From Prevotella sp. (GTDB lineage: Bacteria; Bacteroidota; Bacteroidia; Bacteroidales; Bacteroidaceae), in assembly GCA_016290175.1 (NCBI GenBank), contig JAEETD010000010.1, positions 1 to 58,720 on the forward strand: a stretch of 58,720 bases of DNA. Direction: 5' to 3'. Shown here piece after piece: positions 32,183 through 40,468 of the stretch (position 1 is the stretch's first letter; every line of letters begins with the position of its first letter). Under the pieces are notes generated by a model. It saw nothing but the letters and a program-made list of their open reading frames with translations, made no database searches and was not told the origin of the DNA. Both the position numbers and the translations under genes were made by a program.

Positions 32183-35100
32183 TTACTTCACAATCACCTT
32201 CTCGGTCTTGACAGAGCCATCGCTCATCACCTTCTTCACGATGGTGAGACCCTTCTGAGCCTTAGCTACGCGGCGGCCGTTGAGGTCGAAGAGCTCGATA
32301 GCGCGAACCTTAGCAGCAGGAGTTCCCTCGAGTGTCTCGATACCAGCTGCAGCTGCGTCTGCATAGAGAGCAGCGTAATCAACATTTGCAGGACCTGTCA
32401 TCAGGACATTGACATACTCGAAGAATGCCTGAGACTGACCACCCCATGCGAAGCCGAGGGTAAGAATACCATCAGTCACCACGATATTCTGAATACCATC
32501 AGTCGGAATATTCTTATTGTCCATGTCAGCATAGCCGGCATAGTTCACGTCCTTGTTAATCTCTGCACCTTCCTCAACAGCAGGTGTCTCAGAAGTCTTC
32601 ACGTATGCATAAGTACCATCGGAAGTATCTGAGTTATCCCAACCTCTGAACTTAACGGTGTAGACACCGGCGGGCAGGTCAGTGATAGTCTGCTCTGTAG
32701 CGGCAACAGCATGCCAACCCGGATGCATAGCGCAATCCTCCACATAGGTGGTCTTGCTGTTGTGAGAAACATTACCATCCCAACTGCTCCAAGCCTGAGC
32801 ATTACCAGAAATATTGGTCCAACCAGTAATCACCTGAGTCTTTTCACGAGCATAGAGGTTCGGGTTCTTCACGAATACCGACATATCGATAGACACAGCC
32901 TTTGCCTCTGGATTCTCAGGATCAGAGTTGTCGATCTTCTCGAAGATATTCTCATTATCCTTAAGCTTAGCATAGAGCTCGGCCTTAACGTGGTTCTTCA
33001 CCTCCTCAGCAAGTTCGTCATCATCGTCGAGAGCATTGAGAGCCTGAGCAACAGGATAAGAATCCTCTGCACGACCCAGAGCCATCAAGGTCTGAGCACC
33101 CATGTACAGACGCTCAACCAGGGCAGCAACACCTCTCGTCTCACGCTTCAGGTTACCATCAGTCTCACTGTTGCTTGCATTGTGTACAGTAAACAGATTT
33201 GCAGTCGTTGTAGCGATTTCGCTCAACTCAGCAACAGCAGCAGTCAGAGCAGCATCGTCCTTCAGTACGTCAAACTCATACTTTCTCTCCCACTGTGCCT
33301 CTGCACCTTCCTCAGCAACATTCTCCATCCAAGACTTACCGTTGTACTTAGCGACAATAGCTACCAACTGAGCATACAACTCTGTATCCTTGAACTTCGT
33401 TTCCTTGTTCTGATCAACAGTAGCACTACCAGTCTTAATGGCATTATCATAGGTATTGCAGAGATCAACGTGGTCGATCAGGTTAGCACTGCTCTTTTCC
33501 AGCAGTTCAACAGCACCGTTGCACTCAGAAGGAGATGTGTAACCATCCTTCTCAGCCTCAACCTTAGCAATTGCCTCGTTCAAAGCTGTCTGGGCAGCAC
33601 CGTCATAGCGCTCTGCAGTGTTATTAGCCTGAGTAGTCTTAGCCTTCTCCAGTGCCTCGTTGACAGCGATTGTCTCAACCACACCAAATGAGCTGGGGAT
33701 ATAACCGAACTTCACGTTAGCAAGCAGCAACTCATGCCAAGTCTCACCAGCATCCTCACCGTCAGCATTGTTTGCGACGACGAAGCGCAGCTCGTAATCA
33801 CCGGCAGCAGCAGGTGTGAAATCAAATGAGTAAGCCGAAGAATTCTTCACGGCACTCTTAGCACCGTTGACATCAGGATTACAGGTCACAGTCTGAACGA
33901 ACTGCTCTTCACCTGCAGCATTCAAGATAACCACCTTCAGGAATTCACCGCTTGACTTCCAACGGGCTGCGTTGAATGTCAGCGTGTATTTCTTACCAGC
34001 TTCCATCGTCAACTTGTGCTCATCATCGTTGAGACCATAAGTCAGATAGTTGCTACGCATGTAGAGAGCACCTGTGAAGTCACCACCAGCAGCGAAATCG
34101 TTGAAGAAACGAGAACCGCTACCATAACTACCACCAGGAACACGCTCCTCCATGCCGTCAGCAAAGAGCTTGAAGCCCTCAGGAACAGAGCCATTAGCAC
34201 AGTTGGTGAAATAGCTGAGCGGAATCAGATCCTGAGCAACGTCGTTAGGATCGGGAGCTCCCACGCTGAACACGTATGTAGTGTCGGTATAAATCTCATC
34301 AGCCAGAATCTCCTCAGGATAAATCTTCGTGATACGAATAGTGTGCAGGCCATTTGCCAAGTCGGCACCATCGTAAGTCATCGTAATTTCCTCAACCATA
34401 CCATCTGCAGGGCTGACAGTCAGAGCTTTCTTATCGAGTGTAGCAACAATCTTAGAAGCGTCAGCCTTCTTATCGAACTTCACCTCGAACTTCTTCAGGT
34501 CACTCTTGATATTAAATGAGCCCTGCTCGGGTTTTGCATAAACGATAGTTGGAGCCAGCATCGTATAAGGGTATACGTCATCGGGCATACCGTCCAGAAG
34601 ATTGTCGTTATACTCAGCAATCTCATCGACATTAGGAATGACCTGACCAGCGTTAGGGCCACCAGCGTATTTCAGCTGCAAGTCACCAGCAACATTGTTA
34701 TAGATGACGCGAACCTCACCATCGGGCACCTCATCCAAGAAGATAAAGAAACGACCGTCTTCGAAGCCCTCAATAGAGGTAATACCGACTTCCTGACCGT
34801 CGGCCAGAACCTGGGCATTCTCCTTCGGGAACTGGATACGTTTCTTACCAGCAGCTTTGCACAACTCACCAAGATTGGTCTCGAAACCGAAGTCAATCAA
34901 GAGATTATCGTCCTTATACTCAGCAACGGTACCATACTTATAAATCTCGAACTTGAAGTTGTCGAAATAGAACTGAGTAGCTTCAGAATTTTTATTCAAG
35001 TCGAAGGCAATGCTTTGGAAACTCTTGCCAAAAAGGCTCTCACTAATAGTACCCTTTGCGGTAATCGTTTGCCACTCAGGAGTAATAGTAATTCCATTAA

Positions 35101-35998
35101 AATCAGAAGAAATGTCGCCACCACCACACTGATAAGAACGTGGCTCTGCATGACCACCTACATCAATAGAGGACTCAGGATTAGCAAGCGCATCCATCGA
35201 GAAGCGCCACTCAGTACCTGCCGGCAATATCTCAGGGAGAACTACGAACAACTGTGTAGACCATGACTGAGGCGCATTAGCCATTGTCTTAATGGAAAGG
35301 CCTTTGGAATCACCTTTACCAACGCCTTCCTCAACCATAGCATCTGGATCAGAATTAATAGTATAAGTCACATTGCCATCACCATTATCAGCACGGAGTG
35401 CAAGGGAGAACGAACTGAAATCATCACCTTCAAAATCACCATTGGTCAGGATGTTGACCCAACCAACCTGCTTCTCCTTACCTTTGCGAATCAGGATCAT
35501 GCTCTCAACTGTTGTATTTTGCCAGTTTGCGCCCTTAATGGCATGCAGATGAACAAAACCTTTGTCATTCATAATCTGCTTCAGATCAACGGTCAGGACA
35601 CCATCTTTATCGGTGAAATACTTGCCTGCCCATGAAGAAGCACCTTTAGGATACTCGATCAAGTGAGAATTAGCCTCATTGGTATCATACTGACCCTCAT
35701 CCTGATCACGATTAAGCATCACGCGAGGTTGACCCTCGGTGTAGGTAATCACTAATTGGTCGAAACCCGACAGATCGGCAAAGTTGTTTACCGAAGAATC
35801 ACCGTAAGGCTGACCGGTAGATTCACCAACCGCCCATGCGGGAGTGGCCTGCGTGTTCTTGGGAGCATCCAAGCCCCAAAGACCGGCCTCATGCTGCCAG
35901 AAGGGAACTTCCTGCAGGGAGATCTCTTCTGCACTTACATTCATTGCACCCAGCATCATCAATGCCAGAGCAAGAAACATTTGGTAAGTTTTTCTCAT
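32183..35998 (-). CDS. Large secreted multidomain protein of unknown function with secretion-like tail
   Basis: A 1,271-residue exported protein. The signal peptide is residues 1-23 (cleavage after VSA). Beta-rich regions follow: about 30-175, a carbohydrate-binding-like beta-sandwich at about 180-355 (ILTNGDFEGDDFSSFSLALR...FYFDNFKFEIY), Ig-like strands at about 470-590, and a second jelly-roll-like region at about 600-770. A helical segment at about 780-1050 (NEALEKAKTTQANNTAERYDGA...) is FIVAR-like. A third jelly-roll-like region at about 1080-1215 (WHAVAATEQTITDLPAGVYTVKFRGW) precedes a tail AIELFDLNGRRVAKAQKGL...KVIVK of type-IX secretion style. No catalytic residues were recognised. It is probably a surface glycan-binding or adhesive protein, transcribed from its own promoter downstream of the HTCS gene. 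Confidence 0.65.
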   Translation of the reverse strand: MRKTYQMFLALALMMLGAMNVSAEEISLQEVPFWQHEAGLWGLDAPKNTQATPAWAVGESTGQPYGDSSVNNFADLSGFDQLVITYTEGQPRVMLNRDQDEGQYDTNEANSHLIEYPKGASSWAGKYFTDKDGVLTVDLKQIMNDKGFVHLHAIKGANWQNTTVESMILIRKGKEKQVGWVNILTNGDFEGDDFSSFSLALRADNGDGNVTYTINSDPDAMVEEGVGKGDSKGLSIKTMANAPQSWSTQLFVVLPEILPAGTEWRFSMDALANPESSIDVGGHAEPRSYQCGGGDISSDFNGITITPEWQTITAKGTISESLFGKSFQSIAFDLNKNSEATQFYFDNFKFEIYKYGTVAEYKDDNLLIDFGFETNLGELCKAAGKKRIQFPKENAQVLADGQEVGITSIEGFEDGRFFIFLDEVPDGEVRVIYNNVAGDLQLKYAGGPNAGQVIPNVDEIAEYNDNLLDGMPDDVYPYTMLAPTIVYAKPEQGSFNIKSDLKKFEVKFDKKADASKIVATLDKKALTVSPADGMVEEITMTYDGADLANGLHTIRITKIYPEEILADEIYTDTTYVFSVGAPDPNDVAQDLIPLSYFTNCANGSVPEGFKLFADGMEERVPGGSYGSGSRFFNDFAAGGDFTGALYMRSNYLTYGLNDDEHKLTMEAGKKYTLTFNAARWKSSGEFLKVVILNAAGEEQFVQTVTCNPDVNGAKSAVKNSSAYSFDFTPAAAGDYELRFVVANNADGEDAGETWHELLLANVKFGYIPSSFGVVETIAVNEALEKAKTTQANNTAERYDGAAQTALNEAIAKVEAEKDGYTSPSECNGAVELLEKSSANLIDHVDLCNTYDNAIKTGSATVDQNKETKFKDTELYAQLVAIVAKYNGKSWMENVAEEGAEAQWERKYEFDVLKDDAALTAAVAELSEIATTTANLFTVHNASNSETDGNLKRETRGVAALVERLYMGAQTLMALGRAEDSYPVAQALNALDDDDELAEEVKNHVKAELYAKLKDNENIFEKIDNSDPENPEAKAVSIDMSVFVKNPNLYAREKTQVITGWTNISGNAQAWSSWDGNVSHNSKTTYVEDCAMHPGWHAVAATEQTITDLPAGVYTVKFRGWDNSDTSDGTYAYVKTSETPAVEEGAEINKDVNYAGYADMDNKNIPTDGIQNIVVTDGILTLGFAWGGQSQAFFEYVNVLMTGPANVDYAALYADAAAAGIETLEGTPAAKVRAIELFDLNGRRVAKAQKGLTIVKKVMSDGSVKTEKVIVK

Positions 35999-36049
35999 GT
36001 TGTTAAAGTTTTAAATGAAAGTTAATAAAAAAATAGAAATTTCTGGCTG

Positions 36050-36057
36050 CAAAGGTA
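36050..36057 (-). promoter_or_regulatory. Promoter -7 box of the 1,271-residue gene
   Basis: TACCTTTG on the minus strand, 51 bases before the ATG at 35998 and downstream of the HTCS terminator. Confidence 0.5.
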
Positions 36058-36122
36058 TATAATAACGCACACACATGTTTTTCCAATTGTTTCATTTGCT
36101 TTCATTTTTGTGTTCAAACAAC

Positions 36123-36159
36123 AAAAATCCCGCTCTTATCGGGGAAAAGCGGGATTTTT
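36123..36159 (-). terminator. Rho-independent terminator after the HTCS gene
   Basis: Perfect 12-bp arms AAAAATCCCGCT (36123-36134) and AGCGGGATTTTT (36148-36159), A/T-flanked on both sides, 25 bases after the HTCS stop. Confidence 0.9.
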
Positions 36160-36184
36160 GAAACAAAATGAGACAAATAGAAAA

Positions 36185-39100
36185 CTATGTCTCACGCTCG
36201 GCATACTCCGATGGAGCCACACCAAAATGCTTGCGGAAGATGGTGGAGAAGTGGGCCAGATTGGAGAATCCCACCGTATAGGCCACCTGCGTCACATTGA
36301 TTTTCTGCTCTTTCAGGAGCCTTGCAGCCTGCTCCAGGCGGATGTTACGGATAAACTCACTGGTAGAGATACCTGTCATTTCTTTCATCTTACGATGCAA
36401 CTGCACTCGGCTGATACCCACCTCCTGGGTCAGACGTTCCACATTGAAGTCGCTGTCGGAGATATTCTTGTTGATACACTTCATTATACGTTCCATGAGT
36501 ACCTCATCATTGCCTCTAACCTCCGGCTGGTCTACCTTATCGGCCTGTGCCTGCTGGGCACCGGAATACTTACCCTTCAGACGGAGACGGCTCTGTACCA
36601 GATTTTCAATCACCATGTGGAGCTCTTCCATATCGAAAGGTTTTGCCAGGAAGGCATCGGCACCTCGCTCCAGACCTTCCAAACGATTGGCCACATCGGC
36701 CTTTGAAGTCAGCATAATCACTGGTATATGCGAAATATTGATATTGGTCTTGACCATACGGAGCATGGTAAAACCATCCATCTCTGGCATCATCACATCA
36801 CTGACCACCACATCGTATTCATTGGTCAGCAGTTCTTTCATGCCCTCCTTGCCGTTTGGACAGATGCCAAACTGATAGAAACGGCCCAGTTCAGAAGAGA
36901 CATAGCGGGCCATCTCTAGATCATCGTCGACGATGAGGACACGGTATTTCGAAGACGAAGTCCTGGGCTTGCTCACCTGAACGATTTCCGTCTGGGATTC
37001 CATTTCCTCGGGTTTGAGATGATCCTTTCCTAATGGCAGGCGTACAGTGAAAACTGCACCCTTATCGTCTGTACGGTTTTGAGCCTCGATAGTACCATGG
37101 TGCATAGCGACAATCATCTTACACAGGTTCAGACCGATACCCGTGCCATCGATGTGCATGCGACGGGAATTACTTCCCTGATAGAAACGATCGAAGATAT
37201 GTTTCAGGCTGTCTTCATCAATGCCTATGCCATTGTCCGAGACAGACAATTCCAAAGAATCAGATTCTTGCTTTAGGCAGACGGTCACTTCACCACCGTC
37301 ATTGCTGTATTTAAAGGCATTTGAGAGCAGGTTGGAAATAACCTTGTCAAACTGCGTCCGATCAATCCATGCATCCAGACGGTCCAAGTCCTCGTGATTG
37401 AAGGTAAAATGGATGTTGCGCTCCTTGGCAGGGAAATCAAACATTCTGCAGACGCCTTCGGTAAAGGCCACCAAATCCGTCTGCTGGCAATGCAACTGCA
37501 TCTGCTGCTTGTCGATTTTCCGAACATCAAGAATCTGATTCACCAGATTCAGTATGCGCTGGGCATTATGCTCTATGGTATCGACGGCCGGATTGCTCTC
37601 ACTCTTGATCTTCTTCAGGGCCGACAGGATAATAGTCAGCGGCGAACGGATATCATGGGTGGCATTGATGAGGAATTTCATCTTCTCCTCGTCCATCTGC
37701 CGGTTCGCCCTGCGACGGTAGCTATAGACAATAAGCCCCAAGATAGCAGCAAGTGCCAACAAATAGAGACAATAGGCCAGTGTGGTACGATACCAAGGCG
37801 GTGTCACTTCAATGGTAATGGTCTTGATGTCAGAACAAAGGTCCCCAGAGCGTACCCGCACCTGAATGGGATAGACGCCAGGCTGCAGATGACTCAGCTG
37901 GATGACATTGATTCCCTGTGGATTCCGTACCCACGAGCCATTACCCACACGGTATTCATAGGCCACACTTCGCGGATTATTAAAATCGAGCAGCGAGAAT
38001 TCCAGTGTCAGTTCCGTCTCCATATAGGACACTTTGAAATGGTCGGAGCCAATGACAGGCCTCGATTCATGTCCGGCGATGGTGAAACCTGTCAGATGCA
38101 CATCTTTCAGTTCTGTCCTGCTGCTCACCACATTCGACGGACGGAAACCAACCAGACCGTCGTTGGTGGCAAAGTAGATAAAGTCGTCATCGGTATGGAG
38201 TCCTACACAGTTAACATACTCCTTCGTGATCAGGCCGTTGCCATTGATGTGGCCAACGTATGTCTTCTTACTGACATCATACTGCCAGAGACCCATCGGC
38301 GTAGAGCACCAGATGTCCCCATTGTCAGCCTCGACGATATAGCCTATCACCTTGTCACTCATTTCCTCCACCAATTGCGGTTCATCACTTCCCTCTTTAT
38401 ACACATACAGTCCCTCATCCGTACCAACCAAAATCTCCCCGCGACTTGTAGCACAAAGGGAATTGCACTTCACATGCGTCAACATCTGAAGCCACCCTTC
38501 CGACAGGAAACTGTCGGTCTTAGGATCATAGCACGAAACGCCATCCGAGGTTGCCAGCCAGATTCGCCCTTTCCGGTCGGGCATCATCGCCAATACCCAG
38601 TCATTGCAGATATGTCCACGCAGCGAGTCGCGGTCGGCAGAACGGAAATTTCGCAATTGTCCCGTCTGAGGGTTATAGATACAGAAGCCCTTTGAATAGG
38701 TCGAAATATAGATGTTACCTGTATCGTCGCTGGTCATGTCATTAAACTTGTCGCAATCAAAAGTGACCTGTTTCTGACCGCGGCCCGTCGTGGGGTCGTA
38801 GGTATAGAGTGCATCGTCAGTGCCCACCCAATAGCGTTTTTGCCTGTCACGGAAGATAAACTCCGGATTCGGCGGGCAAGCAGGTTTGGCTACAATACGG
38901 CCCTCACGGTTAAATCCGTAAATGCCATTGCCCTGCACCGTCACCCATATCATGCCACCGTCACCCTCGCACACCGACGACAACGTAGAACCTATGTCCA
39001 TGCCCTGTGCGCTGAAGCTCATGGTCCTGAACTGGGGGGGGATATGGCGCAAATGGACTAAGCCCTTGGAATAGCAGGCAATCCACAGATTACCATTACG

Positions 39101-40003
39101 GTCTTCATTAATATCCCAGATTTTGGCTTTGTTCAGGTCAATACCCCAGGCAATACACTCCACACGCTCCAGTTTCTGGCTGTTCTTAGGCAGCCGGAAC
39201 AGGCCTTCCCCGCGCGTACCTATATATATATCACCCTCATGGTCGCGGAAAGCACTTGACAAAAGGATGTTACCACCAAAAGCTGACACATCGAACGGGG
39301 CCGGTTTCAGCATACCATCAGCATAGACGGAGATACCGTGCAGACTGATCACTAACATTGCATCGTTGCGCTCGATAAGGGTTATTACATTACCCTGGGC
39401 CGACTTCATCTCAATGACCTTGCCATCAGGTTCCCGCATGGTCACGACATCGCCGAAGCCGCTTTTCCAGAATCGACCATTGCTGTCGCAGACAAACTGG
39501 TTGTAGAAACGTTCCTGGCCAGGCACCGTATAACCGTCCTCCACATATACCAATTGTTCATCTTGCAGTCTGAACAGGCCATAGCCCGCCGTAGCGACAA
39601 ACAACTGTCCCTTGTCACACTGAGTGATGCAAGAAACGCGAGGAGACACATTACCCTCAAAGGGATAATGCACAAACTGGCCTGTGGTGTAGTCATAACG
39701 GTCCAGTCCCTTGGCCGTACCAATCCAGAGGCGTCCCTCTTTGTCACAATACATGCTTGATATATCGTTGTTTCCAAGCGTACCTGGAGCATTCTGATGA
39801 TGAAGGAACGGCGTGAAACGATAGCCGTCGAAACGGTTCAGACCGTATTCAGTACCCACCCAGATATATCCATATTGATCCTGACAGACTTTGTTGACAA
39901 GTCCGCTAGTGAATCTTTCTGAGAAATAGAAATGTCCCATCTGTGCCTGTACTTGCAACAGCACGGCGAAAAGACCTATGATAAAAGAAACAATCCGTCT
40001 CAT
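36185..40003 (-). CDS. Hybrid two-component system regulator (HTCS)
   Basis: A 1,272-residue one-protein sensor and regulator. The signal peptide (1-20) leads to a periplasmic sensor of two seven-bladed propellers made of Reg_prop repeats (DQYGYIWVGTEYGLNRFDGY, DKEGRLWIGTAKGLDRYD, RKGRIWLATSDGVSCYD). A Y_Y_Y domain (about 690-740), one membrane segment (about 743-765), a HisKA domain with phospho-accepting His783 in NATHDIRSPL, HATPase_c, a receiver domain with Asp1069 in VVSDVMMPEMDG, and a C-terminal AraC-type helix-turn-helix (1175-1272) follow. HTCS proteins bind specific oligosaccharides and activate the adjacent utilisation locus. Here that is most likely the divergent fasciclin/SusCD operon. 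All key residues are present. Confidence 0.95.
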   Translation of the reverse strand: MRRIVSFIIGLFAVLLQVQAQMGHFYFSERFTSGLVNKVCQDQYGYIWVGTEYGLNRFDGYRFTPFLHHQNAPGTLGNNDISSMYCDKEGRLWIGTAKGLDRYDYTTGQFVHYPFEGNVSPRVSCITQCDKGQLFVATAGYGLFRLQDEQLVYVEDGYTVPGQERFYNQFVCDSNGRFWKSGFGDVVTMREPDGKVIEMKSAQGNVITLIERNDAMLVISLHGISVYADGMLKPAPFDVSAFGGNILLSSAFRDHEGDIYIGTRGEGLFRLPKNSQKLERVECIAWGIDLNKAKIWDINEDRNGNLWIACYSKGLVHLRHIPPQFRTMSFSAQGMDIGSTLSSVCEGDGGMIWVTVQGNGIYGFNREGRIVAKPACPPNPEFIFRDRQKRYWVGTDDALYTYDPTTGRGQKQVTFDCDKFNDMTSDDTGNIYISTYSKGFCIYNPQTGQLRNFRSADRDSLRGHICNDWVLAMMPDRKGRIWLATSDGVSCYDPKTDSFLSEGWLQMLTHVKCNSLCATSRGEILVGTDEGLYVYKEGSDEPQLVEEMSDKVIGYIVEADNGDIWCSTPMGLWQYDVSKKTYVGHINGNGLITKEYVNCVGLHTDDDFIYFATNDGLVGFRPSNVVSSRTELKDVHLTGFTIAGHESRPVIGSDHFKVSYMETELTLEFSLLDFNNPRSVAYEYRVGNGSWVRNPQGINVIQLSHLQPGVYPIQVRVRSGDLCSDIKTITIEVTPPWYRTTLAYCLYLLALAAILGLIVYSYRRRANRQMDEEKMKFLINATHDIRSPLTIILSALKKIKSESNPAVDTIEHNAQRILNLVNQILDVRKIDKQQMQLHCQQTDLVAFTEGVCRMFDFPAKERNIHFTFNHEDLDRLDAWIDRTQFDKVISNLLSNAFKYSNDGGEVTVCLKQESDSLELSVSDNGIGIDEDSLKHIFDRFYQGSNSRRMHIDGTGIGLNLCKMIVAMHHGTIEAQNRTDDKGAVFTVRLPLGKDHLKPEEMESQTEIVQVSKPRTSSSKYRVLIVDDDLEMARYVSSELGRFYQFGICPNGKEGMKELLTNEYDVVVSDVMMPEMDGFTMLRMVKTNINISHIPVIMLTSKADVANRLEGLERGADAFLAKPFDMEELHMVIENLVQSRLRLKGKYSGAQQAQADKVDQPEVRGNDEVLMERIMKCINKNISDSDFNVERLTQEVGISRVQLHRKMKEMTGISTSEFIRNIRLEQAARLLKEQKINVTQVAYTVGFSNLAHFSTIFRKHFGVAPSEYAERET

Positions 40004-40052
40004 TAGTTATATGGTAAAACTTGTTTTACTTCAAAATCATCTTTTACGGGCA

Positions 40053-40060
40053 CAAAGATA
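40053..40060 (-). promoter_or_regulatory. Promoter -7 box of the HTCS gene
   Basis: TATCTTTG on the minus strand, 49 bases before the HTCS ATG, enclosed by the perfect 11-bp inverted repeat 40020-40030/40069-40079. Confidence 0.55.
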
Positions 40061-40091
40061 CAAAAAAAAGTAAAACAAGCCAAATTTGTAG

Positions 40092-40110
40092 GCAAATATT
40101 TTATATTTGC
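40092..40110 (+). promoter_or_regulatory. 19-bp palindrome containing a rightward -7 box
   Basis: GCAAATAT, TTT, ATATTTGC is a perfect inverted repeat; its right half includes TATATTTG (40102-40109), a TAnnTTTG match facing the fasciclin operon. It could be an operator, a promoter, or chance in AT-rich DNA. Confidence 0.45.
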
Positions 40111-40226
40111 AATAAAAAACGGCCGCCGATATTCACATACAGGCAAGCCGGGAAACTTAGTTTTACCATAACTAATGCTAATATACTACTTATGAAGTTT
40201 ACTACTATATTTCCATTTCCGGCTGC

Positions 40227-40234
40227 AAAGTTAC
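40227..40234 (-). promoter_or_regulatory. Additional leftward -7 box upstream of HTCS
   Basis: TAACTTTG on the minus strand within TAACTTTGCAGCC, 224 bases before the HTCS ATG; possibly a second, distal HTCS promoter. No gene was seen between it and the HTCS. Confidence 0.4.
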
Positions 40235-40420
40235 ATTGTTTTTACGAGAAATCCTATCTCGTTTGTTTCTCTTTCTTTGCTATTTGTATTTTGCAAAAAT
40301 AAAGCGATTTCGGCTTTTTGTGACACAAAAGCCAAAAGAAATGAAACAAAATGGAAATTCACTTTTACAAACAGAAAAGCCTCGGGAATAAAAAGAAACA
40401 CACCTATTATAAATAATAAG

Positions 40421-40428
40421 TAACTTTG
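40421..40428 (+). promoter_or_regulatory. Promoter -7 box of the fasciclin/SusCD operon
   Basis: TAACTTTG, 40 bases before ATG 40469; no clear -33 box, as often seen at activator-dependent promoters. Confidence 0.55.
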
Positions 40429-40468
40429 CACCCAAAATTTGATAATATTAACAAACTCAATTTAACGT

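Larger units (their letters stand above)
40001..40177. repeat. Inverted repeat flanking the HTCS promoter, with GTAAAAC motifs
   Basis: CATTAGTTATATGGTAAAAC (40001-40020) recurs inverted at 40158-40177 with a 2-base indel (CATTAGTTATGGTAAAAC). Inside, GTAAAAC or its complement occurs at 40014, 40023, 40070 and 40160; CTTGTTTTACT (40020-40030) is a perfect inverted partner of AGTAAAACAAG (40069-40079). It lies within the 465-base gap between the HTCS gene and the fasciclin operon. Confidence 0.75.

Noticed and set aside
32711..33691. 326-codon frame opposite the large secreted protein
   Set aside because: Serine/isoleucine-rich shadow frame without recognisable features.
37394..38695. 433-codon frame opposite the HTCS gene
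   Set aside because: Antisense shadow of the propeller-repeat part of the HTCS; no export signal or domain.
40001..40177. Inverted repeat as the ends of an insertion sequence
   Set aside because: The enclosed 137 bp has no transposase and the arms overlap the HTCS start codon; a regulatory role is more likely.
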